Positions 25,694 to 34,492 are shown, counted from the stretch's first letter. The stretch is 64,000 nt of DNA from Fodinibacter sp038258215 (GCA_038258215.1 JBBSQC010000018.1:5133-69132), one strand, 5' to 3'. The notes: generated by a model from the letters alone, not told the origin. Numbers and translations: made by a program.

Positions 25694-26152
25694 TCAGGTC
25701 TTCGCGCCGCCGGACACCGGGTAGCGGCGTCCGGTCACCGACTCCGTGACGATCCGCACGAACCGGGGCTTGGGGCCCTGGTGCCACGGGAACAGCGTGG
25801 TGTGCATCGCGTCGATCACATCGTCGGTGTCGGTCACCTCCCGACCCCGTCCGCTCACCATGACGCTCCAAGCGTCCCCATGGATGGGGTCGTAACCGTC
25901 GACCTCGAAGACCACCGGTCGCCCGACAGAGGCCGTGACCTTCGTTCCCGGTCCGGAGCGGAACAGGATGGAGCCGTGGTCCACGACGTGGTTGACCGGA
26001 AAGATCTCCGGCCGCCCATCGACGATCACGCCCAGGCGGCCGAAGGGAGACTCACGCAACAGCGCCCACGACTGCGAGGCATCCAGGACCTCGGGGAGGT
26101 TCGGCCGGGTCGTGGCGGATGAGGTGGTCGTGGGAGTCGTGTCGGTGTCCAT
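25694..26152 (-). CDS. Pyridoxamine 5'-phosphate oxidase-like flavin-binding protein
   Basis: A 152-residue split-barrel protein. The run SPFGRLGVIVDGRPEIFPVNHVV, then SILFRSGPGTKV and GYDPIHGDAWSVMVSGRGREV, matches the PNPOx-like family that binds FMN or F420. It is last in a minus-strand series with devR, devS, a stress protein and doxX. Relatives of this family belong to the DosR regulon in mycobacteria, so a role in the low-oxygen response is plausible. The ATG at 26152 is preferred; an upstream in-frame ATG adds seven residues. Confidence 0.85.
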   Translation of the reverse strand: MDTDTTPTTTSSATTRPNLPEVLDASQSWALLRESPFGRLGVIVDGRPEIFPVNHVVDHGSILFRSGPGTKVTASVGRPVVFEVDGYDPIHGDAWSVMVSGRGREVTDTDDVIDAMHTTLFPWHQGPKPRFVRIVTESVTGRRYPVSGGAKT

Positions 26153-26206
26153 GCACCCAACCCTCGCGGGCAACGGACCGGTCCGACAGGGGCGAAGGTC
26201 CCTGTG

Positions 26207-26890
26207 TCAGTGGCCTCGTGGGGGAATGGGAGCAGACGGGTGGGTGGCGGCAAACACTGCGGCCTGGGTGCGGCTCGCCATGCCGAGCTTGCCCAGAACG
26301 GCGGTCACGTAGTTCTTGACCGTCTTCTCAGCCAGCAACAGCGCTACGCCGATCTCCCGGTTGGTCAGTCCTTGGGCAACGTGATCGAGCACGCGCTGCT
26401 CCTGCGGTGAGAGCCGCTCCAGCCGGGGGTCGGCCTGGGTCTCGCGGGCCCAGCTCCGTCGGGCCCTCTCGACGTCGTCGGGACCGAGGAGCTGCTCGCC
26501 ACGGGCGACGGCGCGGATGGCGTCGATCAGCCCGTTCCCCTTGATGTCCTTGAGCAGGTACCCGGCGGCTCCCGCGAGGATCGCGCTGGACAGGGCCCTC
26601 TCGTCGTCGAAGGAGGTGAGGATGAGGGCCTTGGTGGACGGATGCCGGGAACGGATGTCGCGGCAGACGTCGATGCCTGACCCATCGGGTAGCCGGGCAT
26701 CGAAGATGGCGACGTCCGGTCGGGCCGCCGGGATCCGGCCCATGGCCTCGGCAGCGGTCCCTGCCTCGCCCACGACCTCGAACTCCGCGACCGTCTCGAG
26801 CAGCTCGCGCAGCCCGCGCCTGACGATCTCGTGGTCATCCACGAGGAAGACGCGAGTCACCGTCGTGCCGGGCTGCTGCATGTGGACCAT
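26207..26890 (-). CDS. devR: DevR/DosR-like response regulator
   Basis: A 227-residue NarL-family regulator close to DevR (DosR), the dormancy regulator of mycobacteria. Receiver: VFLVDDHEIVRRGLRELLE, phosphoacceptor in VAIFDARLPDGSGIDVCRDIR, and Lys in GYLLKDIKGNGL. DNA-binding part: LSPQEQRVLDHVAQGLTNREIG with the recognition helix LAEKTVKNYVTAVLGKLGM, nearly identical to that of DosR. The ATG at 26890 has GGAG 8 bases upstream; a second ATG three codons in is also possible. It lies directly downstream of a DevS-like kinase on the same strand. Confidence 0.92.
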   Translation of the reverse strand: MVHMQQPGTTVTRVFLVDDHEIVRRGLRELLETVAEFEVVGEAGTAAEAMGRIPAARPDVAIFDARLPDGSGIDVCRDIRSRHPSTKALILTSFDDERALSSAILAGAAGYLLKDIKGNGLIDAIRAVARGEQLLGPDDVERARRSWARETQADPRLERLSPQEQRVLDHVAQGLTNREIGVALLLAEKTVKNYVTAVLGKLGMASRTQAAVFAATHPSAPIPPRGH

Positions 26891-27042
26891 TCCTTCTTCT
26901 CCGTGCGGGGTGGGGCGACAGGATCGTCCGTCGGCTGGCGCTGTCCGAGTTGCCCCTTTCCACGATGTCGCGGCCGACGATGGACCACCAGTGTCGATGG
27001 TCCCGTCGGTTTCGACCGGTCTGGTCCGCGGCAGTGGGTCGA

Positions 27043-28809
27043 TCAGCTGGGTGACTCCTCCCCCGGGATGTCCGCTGACCAGGTCAGCACGGTGCCGTGT
27101 GGGACGTTCTGCTCCACCCGGAGCGAGCCACCGTGTCGGTTGGCGCGCGCTCGCAGGTTGGCCAGCCCGCTCGTGGATGCCATCGGATCAATGCCGACTC
27201 CGTCGTCGGATACCGTGATCGTCAAGGTCATCGTGGCGACCACCGAGACGTCCGCACGGGACGCCCGGGCGTGGCGCGAGACGTTGGCGAGTGCCTCGCG
27301 GATCACGGCCACGAGGTCCCCCTCGAGCTCGACGGTCAGAGCGGAGAGCTCTCCCTCCACGGTCAGCTGCGGGAGGAACCCCAGGCCGTCCTGCGCTGCC
27401 CCCAAGAGGCCCTCGACCTCTTGGCGCAGGTCGGCGGGATTGTTCTCCCGATGCAGCTCGAAGATCGTGTGCCGGATGTCCTTGATGGCCTCGTCCAGAG
27501 CCTCGACCGCGTCGTCGAGGCGAGTCCGGACGGTCTCGGACACCGCCACTCGAGACGTGGCCTGCAGGGACAGTCCGGTCGCGAAGAGCCGCTGGATGAC
27601 GTGGTCGTGCATGTCGCGGGCGATCCGGTCGCGATCCTCCAACAGGGCGACCTGGGCACGGGCGTGCTGGTTGCGGGCCGCCACCAGCGCCAGGGCCACC
27701 TGGTGTGTCAGCGGCACCAGGAGCTCCATCACGTGGCTCACGATCGGCTCGGCATCCGGGTCCCAGGCGAGGGCCAGAACCCCGATCGAGTCGGCGCCGA
27801 TGTGGATCGGCAGCAGCGCGGTGGGGCCGTGGGTCCCCACCGGTCCGAGGCCGCGGATCGTCGCGGCCAGGTTGCCGTCGGCCGGGTCACCGGGCCGGGT
27901 CAGCACCAGGAGGGGGGCGCGTCCGGCCAGCAGGTGTGGCCAGCGCGGGTCGTCGAGCGCGGTGCCGAGCGCGGACGATGGCGCCACCCCCTGTGGTGCA
28001 GGGGCGTGCGCGGCATCCATCGCCCGGACGATCAGGTCCCGGTCCTCGCCCTGGAGCGCCACGACGGCCAGGTCGGCTCCGGACAGCACGCGGGCCTGGC
28101 CGGCCAGGTAGGCCATGGCCGACGCCTCGTCGCGACCCTCGAGCAGCATCTGGCTGACCTTGCCCGTCGACTCCATCCACTGCCGCTGTCGGATCGTGCG
28201 CTCGTAGAGCCGAGCATTGTCGATCGCGATCCCCGCGGCCGCGGCCAGCGCAACCGCGATGGACTCGTCCTCGTCCGTGAAGCTCGCCGCCCCGATCTTC
28301 TCGGTGAGGTACAGGTTGCCCCAGACCTGGTCCCGGATGCGCACCGGCGTTCCCATGAAGCTCCCCATCGCGGGGTGATGCTCCGGGAACCCGTACGACG
28401 CGGGGTGGTCCGCCAGCGTGTCCAACCGCAGTGGACGCGGTTCGCGGATCAGCAGGCCCAGCACGCCATGACCGCGGGGAAGGTCGCCGATGGCGTCCCT
28501 CTCCGCGGTGGAGAGTCCGTGGGTGACGAACTCCACGAGGTGCTCACCATCAGGGCCGAGGACCCCCAGGGCGCCGTACGTCGCGTCGACCAGGTCGCAG
28601 GCGCAGTCCACGATGCGCGTGAGCACCTCGGGCAGGTCCAACCCCGCAGTGATGGCCATGACCGCGTCGAGGAGCGCACTGAGGCGCTGCTGGGACTGGC
28701 TGGAGGCCTGGGCGCGGCTGCGGAGCTCATCGAGCAGGTCGTCCAGGTCGAATGCGGCAGTGCTGGGCCAGCTCTGATCGTGAGCGGCTGGACCGTAGGG
28801 ACCTTCCAC
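27043..28809 (-). CDS. devS: DevS/DosS-like GAF sensor histidine kinase
   Basis: A 588-residue soluble kinase with two GAF domains (about 60-200 and 235-375), a HisKA_3 box (RDRIARDMHDHVIQRLFATGLSLQ) and an HATPase domain (IREALANVSRHARASRADVSV). GAF-A includes HPASYGFPEHHPAMGSFMGTPVR. His145 in this segment aligns by eye with the haem-ligand His149 of mycobacterial DosS, so gas or redox sensing through haem is likely (inference). The start is GTG 28809. Its first 97 bases recur at 63019-63115 with about 91% identity. It phosphorylates the DevR homologue encoded downstream. Confidence 0.92.
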   Translation of the reverse strand: MEGPYGPAAHDQSWPSTAAFDLDDLLDELRSRAQASSQSQQRLSALLDAVMAITAGLDLPEVLTRIVDCACDLVDATYGALGVLGPDGEHLVEFVTHGLSTAERDAIGDLPRGHGVLGLLIREPRPLRLDTLADHPASYGFPEHHPAMGSFMGTPVRIRDQVWGNLYLTEKIGAASFTDEDESIAVALAAAAGIAIDNARLYERTIRQRQWMESTGKVSQMLLEGRDEASAMAYLAGQARVLSGADLAVVALQGEDRDLIVRAMDAAHAPAPQGVAPSSALGTALDDPRWPHLLAGRAPLLVLTRPGDPADGNLAATIRGLGPVGTHGPTALLPIHIGADSIGVLALAWDPDAEPIVSHVMELLVPLTHQVALALVAARNQHARAQVALLEDRDRIARDMHDHVIQRLFATGLSLQATSRVAVSETVRTRLDDAVEALDEAIKDIRHTIFELHRENNPADLRQEVEGLLGAAQDGLGFLPQLTVEGELSALTVELEGDLVAVIREALANVSRHARASRADVSVVATMTLTITVSDDGVGIDPMASTSGLANLRARANRHGGSLRVEQNVPHGTVLTWSADIPGEESPS

Positions 28810-28818
28810 TCCTGGATC

Positions 28819-29277
28819 TTACGTCGTCGCGGGCACACTTGAACGGGACGACGCAGCGTCCGAGACGACCAGGACCTCGCACTCGCAGTGTTCCCTGCAG
28901 TGCTCCGACACTCGGACCCGGGCCTGTGGCGCATCCGGCCCGAGGACCAGAAGTGCCGCATTGCGGGTCTGGTCGACCAGGGCCGTGTGCGGGGTGCCCA
29001 CCACGGACTCGAACGTGCAGGGCAGGTGGGGGGAGGAACGCAGCGCGTCGATGGCGATCTTGAACAGGGCGGACTCGACGCCGGCGTGGTCCTCCTCGCT
29101 CAGGCCGGGAGGGAGCACCTGGAGGAACCGGACGCGGCTGCCGCGCAGGGCGGCCTCGTGCCCGGCGGCCGCGGCGACCAGCGCCGTGTGACCGTCGTGC
29201 ACGAGGCCCGCGACGACATCGGAGTCGCGGTTCGGTGCCGCCTGGCGGGGGTCCCGCGAAGCGGGGTGGATCGGCAT
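28819..29277 (-). CDS. Universal stress protein-like (UspA domain)
   Basis: A 152-residue single UspA-type domain: DVVAGLVHDGHTALVAAAAGHEAALRGSRVRFLQV at the N-terminal strand-helix-strand, then FESVVGTPHTALVDQTRNAALLVLGP, ending near CEVLVVSD. The consensus ATP loop GxGxxG is not evident, so nucleotide binding is doubtful. Universal stress proteins are abundant members of DosR-type regulons. It sits 9 bases from devS and 9 bases from doxX, which suggests a single operon. No ribosome site is seen before the ATG. Confidence 0.75.
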   Translation of the reverse strand: MPIHPASRDPRQAAPNRDSDVVAGLVHDGHTALVAAAAGHEAALRGSRVRFLQVLPPGLSEEDHAGVESALFKIAIDALRSSPHLPCTFESVVGTPHTALVDQTRNAALLVLGPDAPQARVRVSEHCREHCECEVLVVSDAASSRSSVPATT

Positions 29278-29286
29278 GGCGGCGGG

Positions 29287-29838
29287 TCAGCGCAGGAAGG
29301 CGTAGCGGCGCACGATGGGGAGCTGCTCCCACTGACGGCCCAGGCCGAAAGCCTGCCCGGCCCCGAGCAGCGCAAGAGCCACCAAGGTCATCGCGTAGAT
29401 GAGGTGGTCGTCCATGAAGAGGTTGTTCGCCGGAGGCAGGACCGCGCTCCACATGAGGACCAGGAGCAGTGCCCCGGCTGCGGCTGCGAACCGCATCGCC
29501 ACACCGGCCATCAGTGCCACACCGATAGCGAACAGCCCGAGCATGAACAGCCAGTCGGCCCACGCCGCGCCGGCGAAGCTGTGGTAGAAGTCGGTCAGCG
29601 GTCCGGACGTGGCGTTGCCCAGGAAGCCCTTGGTCGGCGACCCGCCGTTGATCCAGGCGCTCTTAGCGGCCGTCTCGTGTCCCAGCCCGAAGAGCTTGTC
29701 CACGAAGGCCCACAGGAAGACCCAGCCGAGACTGAGCCGGAGCGCACCCAGGACGTAGGGCAGTGCGTGCGAGCCGATGGATCCCTCCTCCGTGGAGTCG
29801 CGATCCTTCTCGACATGGGGGCGGCTGAGGGTACTCAT
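29287..29838 (-). CDS. DoxX-family membrane protein
   Basis: A 183-residue protein with four predicted membrane helices (RLSLGWVFLWAFVDKLFGLG near residue 35, then about 95-115, 120-140 and 150-170). The first helix motif (GWVFLWAFVDKLFG) is the DoxX signature, shared with quinol- or thiol-linked oxidoreductase partners. The ATG at 29838 has a GGGAGAG site upstream; the frame extends further but without family similarity. First gene of the minus-strand block with the stress protein, devS and devR, and preceded by a candidate DevR box. Confidence 0.85.
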   Translation of the reverse strand: MSTLSRPHVEKDRDSTEEGSIGSHALPYVLGALRLSLGWVFLWAFVDKLFGLGHETAAKSAWINGGSPTKGFLGNATSGPLTDFYHSFAGAAWADWLFMLGLFAIGVALMAGVAMRFAAAAGALLLVLMWSAVLPPANNLFMDDHLIYAMTLVALALLGAGQAFGLGRQWEQLPIVRRYAFLR

Positions 29839-29920
29839 GGTGGCTCTCCCGAACTGGCGCCGCCCGCCGCTGACTGTGGCGCGCTGACAAGGCAACTCTT
29901 TCGCGAGACAAGGGATCCCA

Positions 29921-29940
29921 TCAGAGTCGAAGGTCCCGAC
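29921..29940 (-). promoter_or_regulatory. Candidate DevR/DosR box upstream of doxX
   Basis: Read on the minus strand the 20 bases begin GTCGGGACCTTCGAC and match about 14 of 20 positions of the mycobacterial DosR consensus TTSGGGACTWWAGTCCCSAA. The left half-site is nearly perfect and the right half weak. It lies 83 bases upstream of the doxX ATG. Confidence 0.4.
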
Positions 29941-30091
29941 ATCGGGTCACCCGTCCCGGGCTCCTCCAAGGCGTGGAGCGCCTCGGTGCGCAACACATTC
30001 ACCACGACGACGTGCCAGGCGTGGGGAGGGCCAGCCAAACCGGTGGGCGCTCGGCACCGAACCACTGCTACACCGTCCGAGGAGACCCACC

Positions 30092-30361
30092 GTGAACCCC
30101 ATCGACCCGCAGTCAGGGCAGGTACCCGTGACCCAACAGCGGGTGCCCTCGCGCGCTCCGGCATCCGCCCGTCTCGTCGGCGAGGTGGTGCGGCGGGTCC
30201 GGCGCGACCCCTCGCACCACCGACCCAGTGTCGCACGCACCCGCTCCGGCTCCTGGGAGTGGGACTGCGCCTGCGGCGGGCACGCCGGGCGGCGGGTCCC
30301 CCACACCTGGCGCCAGGCCGTCGTCGAGGCCCTCGTCCACTCCACCCATGTGGCCGCGTAG
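30092..30361 (+). CDS. Small hypothetical protein, 89 aa
   Basis: Not recognised. The GTG at 30092 is preceded by a fair ribosome site (GAGGAG). The product is basic, with an Arg-rich middle and a short motif SWEWDCACGGHAGRR containing two cysteines and a His, followed by TWRQAVVEALVHS, which could form a helix. It might be a tiny metal-binding or DNA-associated protein. It lies between the divergent doxX operon and a downstream SGNH hydrolase, and may be governed by the same region as doxX. Confidence 0.5.
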   Translation: MNPIDPQSGQVPVTQQRVPSRAPASARLVGEVVRRVRRDPSHHRPSVARTRSGSWEWDCACGGHAGRRVPHTWRQAVVEALVHSTHVAA

Positions 30362-30430
30362 GTCTGCCTGCACCGGCGCCACCCGTGCCCGGTCGGGAAT
30401 GCCGGAGCGCCGAAACATCGTTGGCCGGAC

Positions 30431-31168
30431 GTGAGCGAAGAGACCTCGGCGTTCCTCGACTACGCCAACCGCACCGGGCGCCCCTCGGGGGCGGTATTGC
30501 GGGTGCTGGGCACGGTGCTTCCCGGTGTCCGCTCCGTTCACGAGCAGGTCGAGCCCTACGCGGCCGCGTGGACCGCGCACAACCGCGACGCCGTCCACTC
30601 CCCCGCTCGGCGGTGGGTTGTGCTCGGCGACTCCATGTCCCAGGGCATCGGGGCCTCGTCGTGGGACGGCGGCTGGGTGGGCCAGCTCGCCGAACGACTG
30701 AGCGCCGAGGGTCACCCCCTGACGGTGGTCAACCTCTCGGCCTCCGGCGCACGCGTGCCCGACGTGCTGGACCAACAGCTGCCGGCCCTACGCGCCCTGC
30801 CGGACCCGCACGTCGGGCCGGGCGCCGACCTGGTCACCGTGCTCATCGGCTCCAACGACCTCTTCGGGTCACGAGTCCACCGGGACCGTCTGCCGGATGC
30901 CTTCGCCGACCTCGTGGCCCAGCTCCCTCGTGGCTCGGTCGTGGCCACACTCCCCCAGCCGCGGGACGCGGCCCGGGCGGCCAACGGGCACATCGAGCGC
31001 GCGGCGGCGGCCGGTCACATCCACCTGGTGGACATGCGCTCCGACGGCCCTTCTTCGTGGCGCGGCCGGCTCGCTGCGGACTGGTTCCATCCGAACGACG
31101 CGGGCTACGCCGAGATCGCCGACGCGTTCCACGACAGCGTCGTCGATGCGCTCACCGGATCAGCCTGA
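30431..31168 (+). CDS. SGNH/GDSL-family hydrolase
   Basis: A 245-residue esterase-like enzyme without a clear signal peptide. The catalytic blocks are all present: block I VVLGDSMSQGIGA (nucleophile Ser), block II NLSASGARVPD, block III LIGSNDLFG and block V DWFHPNDAGYAEIA with the Asp-x-x-His pair. Substrates are probably esters of lipids or carbohydrates but cannot be predicted. Start is GTG 30431. Its 3' end overlaps the end of a convergent cysteine hydrolase gene by 9 bases. Confidence 0.9.
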   Translation: MSEETSAFLDYANRTGRPSGAVLRVLGTVLPGVRSVHEQVEPYAAAWTAHNRDAVHSPARRWVVLGDSMSQGIGASSWDGGWVGQLAERLSAEGHPLTVVNLSASGARVPDVLDQQLPALRALPDPHVGPGADLVTVLIGSNDLFGSRVHRDRLPDAFADLVAQLPRGSVVATLPQPRDAARAANGHIERAAAAGHIHLVDMRSDGPSSWRGRLAADWFHPNDAGYAEIADAFHDSVVDALTGSA

Positions 31169-31732
31169 GCCACCCACCGCCACGGTGAAGTCGAGGTCCG
31201 CGGTCTGCACCGTGCCCGCGGTGCGCCCGGGGGCCCTCTGGTAGGACCAGTAGAGGTTGGTGTGAGCGATGACGAGGTCCGGCGTGGGAGCGCCCCACTC
31301 GCTCAGGTCCCCGGTGGTGTGCGCGTCGGACACCAGCACGGCGTCATAGCCCCGCGCGAACGCGCCGTGCAGGGTCGAGCGCACGCAGGCGTCGGTGGAC
31401 GCGCCCGTCACGAACAGGCCCCCCACTCCCCCGCCCGCGAGCACGGTCTCCAGGTCGGTGCCCTCGAAGGCGTCGCCGTAGGTCTTGTGCACGACCGGCT
31501 CGCCGTCGATCGGCTCGAGCTCGCTGACGATCTGCCACTGCGCCGACTCGCGTGGGAGCTCGTCACTGGAGTGCTGCACCCAGATGACGGGCACGGACCC
31601 GGCCCGCGCCCGTTCGACGAGGGTGGCTATACGCCCCACGACCGCATCTCGGTCGTGGGCCTCGGCCACGACGCCGTCCTGCACGTCGATGACGACGAGG
31701 GCCTGGTGGGGTCGGTCGGGGAGCGTGGTCAT
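31160..31732 (-). CDS. Isochorismatase-like cysteine hydrolase
   Basis: A 190-residue hydrolase. The catalytic triad is recognisable: Asp in LVVIDVQDGVV, Lys in PVVHKTYGDAF and Cys in VTGASTDACVRST, the last within the family's conserved cis-peptide/nucleophile motif. Members hydrolyse amides such as nicotinamide, N-carbamoyl compounds or isochorismate; the specific substrate is not determinable. The ATG at 31732 has a GGAGG site (CTGGAGGCACC); upstream in-frame sequence is not family-like. Divergent from rlmC by about 105 bases. Confidence 0.9.
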   Translation of the reverse strand: MTTLPDRPHQALVVIDVQDGVVAEAHDRDAVVGRIATLVERARAGSVPVIWVQHSSDELPRESAQWQIVSELEPIDGEPVVHKTYGDAFEGTDLETVLAGGGVGGLFVTGASTDACVRSTLHGAFARGYDAVLVSDAHTTGDLSEWGAPTPDLVIAHTNLYWSYQRAPGRTAGTVQTADLDFTVAVGGSG

Positions 31733-31838
31733 GGTGCCTCCAGTGCGGGATCGGTCACGCTCGACACTAGGGGCGCCCACCGACAGCGATCGGGAGCAGA
31801 GCACCCGGGACGGCGGCACGGCATACCCTGTGCCCACC

Positions 31839-32972
31839 ATGCAGTGCGACTACTTCGACGCCGGCCGCTGCCGCTCGTGCACCTTGATGGGCGTGCCGTA
31901 TGCCGCGCAGCTGGCCGACAAGGCCGCCCGGGCCGCCGACCGGCTGGCGGAGGTCGCGCCGGGTGTGGCTTGGCTGGAGCCCTGCGCGAGTGCGGAGTCG
32001 CACTACCGCAACAAGGCCAAGCTCGTCGTCGCCGGCAGCGCCGGGAGACCCACGTTCGGCATCCTCGACGAGCGCGGCCGTGGCGTCGACCTGCGTGGTT
32101 GCGGCCTCTACGAACCCGGGCTCTCGGCCATCTTCGACCCCCTGCACCAGGTCGTCTCCGACCTCGGCATCGAGCCCTACGACGTCCCCGCCCGCGGCGG
32201 CGAGCTCAAGCACGTCATCGTGACCCACTCCCCCACCGGCGAGCAGCTCATCCGCTTCGTCGTGCGCTCCCCCCAGTCCGTTGACCTGCTCCGCTCCACC
32301 CTCCCCGACCTGCTGACCGCCGTGCCCTCGGCCCGGGTGGTCACGGCCAACGTGCTCCCCGAGCACAAGGCCGTGCTCGAGGGCGAGACCGAGGTGGCGC
32401 TGACCGAGGAGGTCCTGCTGCCGGTGCCCGTCGGGGACGTGACCCTCCTGCTCGGACCGCGAGCCTTCTTCCAGACCAACACCGCTGTGGCGGGCGCGCT
32501 CTATCGACAGGCCCGCGCCTGGGTGGACGCGGCGGCCCCGCAGACCGTGTGGGACCTCTACTGCGGGGTGGGCGGCTTCGCTCTCCACCTGGCGGCAGGG
32601 AACCGCCGCGTCGTCGGGGTCGAGACGTCCGCTGAGGCCGTCGACGCAGCTCGGGCGTCAGAGACGCCCGAGCTCGACAACTACGCTTCTGGCACAGTCG
32701 ATTTCGTCGTCGGCGACGCCACAACGGACCGGCCACCCGGCGCGGCACCCGACCTCGTCGTGGTCAACCCGCCACGGCGCGGCATCGGCGCTGACCTTGC
32801 CGCCTGGCTCGAGGGCTCGTCGGCCAGCCACCTCGTCTACTCCAGCTGCAACGTCGAGTCCCTCGCTCGCGACCTCACCCGGATGCCGTCCTGGCACGCC
32901 CGTGCGGCCCGCGTCTTCGACATGTTCCCCCAGACGATGCACCAGGAGGTGATGGTCCTCCTCCAGCGCTGA
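31839..32972 (+). CDS. rlmC: 23S rRNA (uracil-C5)-methyltransferase
   Basis: A 377-residue SAM-dependent methyltransferase of the RlmC/RlmD (RumB/RumA) family that makes 5-methyluridine in 23S rRNA. The N-terminus MQCDYFDAGRCRSC carries the cysteines of the [4Fe-4S] cluster. The SAM motif DLYCGVGGFALHLA and the catalytic region (VVNPPRRG, then YSSCNVESLARDL with the nucleophilic Cys) follow. The ATG at 31839 begins exactly at this N-terminus; the frame is open 350 bases upstream but without similarity. RlmC is favoured over RlmD because of the short N-terminus without a TRAM domain. Confidence 0.92.
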   Translation: MQCDYFDAGRCRSCTLMGVPYAAQLADKAARAADRLAEVAPGVAWLEPCASAESHYRNKAKLVVAGSAGRPTFGILDERGRGVDLRGCGLYEPGLSAIFDPLHQVVSDLGIEPYDVPARGGELKHVIVTHSPTGEQLIRFVVRSPQSVDLLRSTLPDLLTAVPSARVVTANVLPEHKAVLEGETEVALTEEVLLPVPVGDVTLLLGPRAFFQTNTAVAGALYRQARAWVDAAAPQTVWDLYCGVGGFALHLAAGNRRVVGVETSAEAVDAARASETPELDNYASGTVDFVVGDATTDRPPGAAPDLVVVNPPRRGIGADLAAWLEGSSASHLVYSSCNVESLARDLTRMPSWHARAARVFDMFPQTMHQEVMVLLQR

Positions 32973-32991
32973 CCGTGACGCGGCCAGCGTC

Positions 32992-32997
32992 TACGCT
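32992..32997 (+). promoter_or_regulatory. Candidate -10 hexamer TACGCT for the DUF1028 gene
   Basis: TACGCT is followed by 6 bases and the ATG at 33004, with no ribosome site between: the leaderless pattern seen repeatedly in this window. Confidence 0.45.
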
Positions 32998-33003
32998 CGC
33001 GCC

Positions 33004-33837
33004 ATGACCTTCTCGATCGCAGCCCGTGACGGTGACGCCTGGGGGGTGGCCGTCGCGAGCAAGTTCCTCGCCGTCGGTGCGGTCGTACCCGGAGTGCGGC
33101 TCGGCGTCGGCGCAGTCGCTACCCAGGCGCTGGCCCGTGTCGCCTACCTCGACGAGATCCTCGCCGGCCTCGAGCAGGGCGCGAGCACGGCAGAGGCGCT
33201 GGCGGGGGCGGTCGCCGCGGACGGAGGGCGTGAGAACCGACAGGTCGGTGCGGTGGGGCCGGACGGCGCAGCCACCTTCACCGGCTCCGGTTGCTTCCCC
33301 TGGGCCGGCGGTGTGGCCGCCGGTGACGACCACACGGCATACGCCATCCAGGGCAACATCCTCGCCGGCTGCGACGTGGTCGAGGCCATGGAGCGCACCT
33401 GGCACGAGACCGCGGGAGAGCGACTGGACTCCCGGCTCATCGCGGTGCTGCTCGCCGCGGACGCGGCGGGCGGTGACTCGCGCGGCCGGCAGAGCGCGGC
33501 GATCATCGCCCGTTGCCCCGGCGCCGGCTACGACGGCTCTGGGGTGCTGGCCGACCTCCGTGTCGACGACCACCCGGACGCGCCTCGGGAGCTGGCCCGT
33601 ATCCACGACCTGTCCACGCTCTACTTCGGTGAGGCGGAGGGTGTGGCCGCGCTGAGCGGGCCGTTGCGCGAGGAGGTGGCATCCCGGCTTCGCACGCTGG
33701 GCCTGGCCGGGGCCGACACCACTGCAGAGCTCATGGCCTGGATGAGCGCCGTCAACCTCGAGAACCGACACAGCGCCGACGGCATCGACGAGCGAGTCCT
33801 CGCCGAGCTCCGCTCCGCCACAACGGATCCGGGCTGA
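33004..33837 (+). CDS. DUF1028 protein (predicted Ntn-hydrolase fold)
   Basis: A 277-residue protein. The N-terminal half is the DUF1028 domain: MTFSIAARDGDAWGVAVASKFLAVGAVVPGVR, then GAVATQALARVAYL and AYAIQGNILAG. These are features of the family predicted to share the Ntn-hydrolase (proteasome-like) fold. The C-terminal part ends in a small helical extension. Function is unknown; some relatives are linked to peptide or urea metabolism genes. It lies between rlmC and a convergent Sua5-type gene, six bases from the latter's stop. Confidence 0.88.
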   Translation: MTFSIAARDGDAWGVAVASKFLAVGAVVPGVRLGVGAVATQALARVAYLDEILAGLEQGASTAEALAGAVAADGGRENRQVGAVGPDGAATFTGSGCFPWAGGVAAGDDHTAYAIQGNILAGCDVVEAMERTWHETAGERLDSRLIAVLLAADAAGGDSRGRQSAAIIARCPGAGYDGSGVLADLRVDDHPDAPRELARIHDLSTLYFGEAEGVAALSGPLREEVASRLRTLGLAGADTTAELMAWMSAVNLENRHSADGIDERVLAELRSATTDPG

Positions 33838-33842
33838 GCGCT

Positions 33843-34463
33843 CTACTCGAAGCGCGAGACGTCACCAGCACCGCGACGGAGCACCTCGGGGGTGCCGCCG
33901 GAGAAGTCCACGACGGTCGTCGGGTCGGTGCCGCACTCCCCCGAGTCGATCACCACGTCGACGACGTGGTCCAGGGCCTCCTTGACCTCCCACCCGTCGG
34001 TCATGGGGGCCGACTCCTCCGGCAGGATCAGGGTCGAGGAGAGCAGTGGCTCCCCGAGCTCGGCCAGCAGGGCCTGCACCACTCGGTGCTCGGGGATCCG
34101 CACCCCCACGGTCTTCTTCTTCGGGTGCAACAGCCTCCGCGGCACCTCGTGGGTGGCCGGCAGGATGAAGGTGTAGGGCCCCGGGGTCGAGGCCTTCACG
34201 GCGCGGAACACGGCGTTGTCGACGTGCACCAGCTGACCGAGCTGGGCGAAGTCGCGACAGACCAGCGTGTAGTGGTGCTTGTCGTCGAGCCTGCGGATGT
34301 CACGGATCCGCTCCTTGCCCTCCTGGTTGCCCATCATCGCCCCGAGTGCGTACCCCGAGTCGGTGGGGTAGGCGATGAGCCCGCCATCACGCAGCACCGC
34401 GACGCTCTGTGCGATCGCTCGTGGCTGGGGGTCGACGGGATGCACGTCCAGGTAGCGCGCCAT
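33843..34463 (-). CDS. Threonylcarbamoyl-AMP synthase family protein (Sua5/YciO/YrdC)
   Basis: A 206-residue single YrdC domain. Key pieces: AVLRDGGLIAYPTDSGYALGA, KHHYTLVCRDFAQLGQLVHVDN, GPYTFILPATHEVPRRLLHPKKKTVGVR and STLILPEESAPM. These correspond to the L-threonylcarbamoyladenylate fold that supplies TC-AMP for the t6A37 tRNA modification. The sequence is nearer the YciO branch, whose own role is debated, so it may not be the essential enzyme. The ATG at 34463 is 6 bases after a TATCGT hexamer (34470-34475). Confidence 0.88.
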   Translation of the reverse strand: MARYLDVHPVDPQPRAIAQSVAVLRDGGLIAYPTDSGYALGAMMGNQEGKERIRDIRRLDDKHHYTLVCRDFAQLGQLVHVDNAVFRAVKASTPGPYTFILPATHEVPRRLLHPKKKTVGVRIPEHRVVQALLAELGEPLLSSTLILPEESAPMTDGWEVKEALDHVVDVVIDSGECGTDPTTVVDFSGGTPEVLRRGAGDVSRFE

Positions 34464-34469
34464 CCCCCC

Positions 34470-34475
34470 ACGATA
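34470..34475 (-). promoter_or_regulatory. Candidate -10 hexamer TATCGT for the Sua5/YciO gene
   Basis: On the minus strand TATCGT is followed by GGGGGG and then the ATG at 34463. The spacing suits a leaderless start, although the G run could also pair weakly with 16S rRNA. Confidence 0.4.
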
Positions 34476-34492
34476 GGCCCGCGCACCATCGC

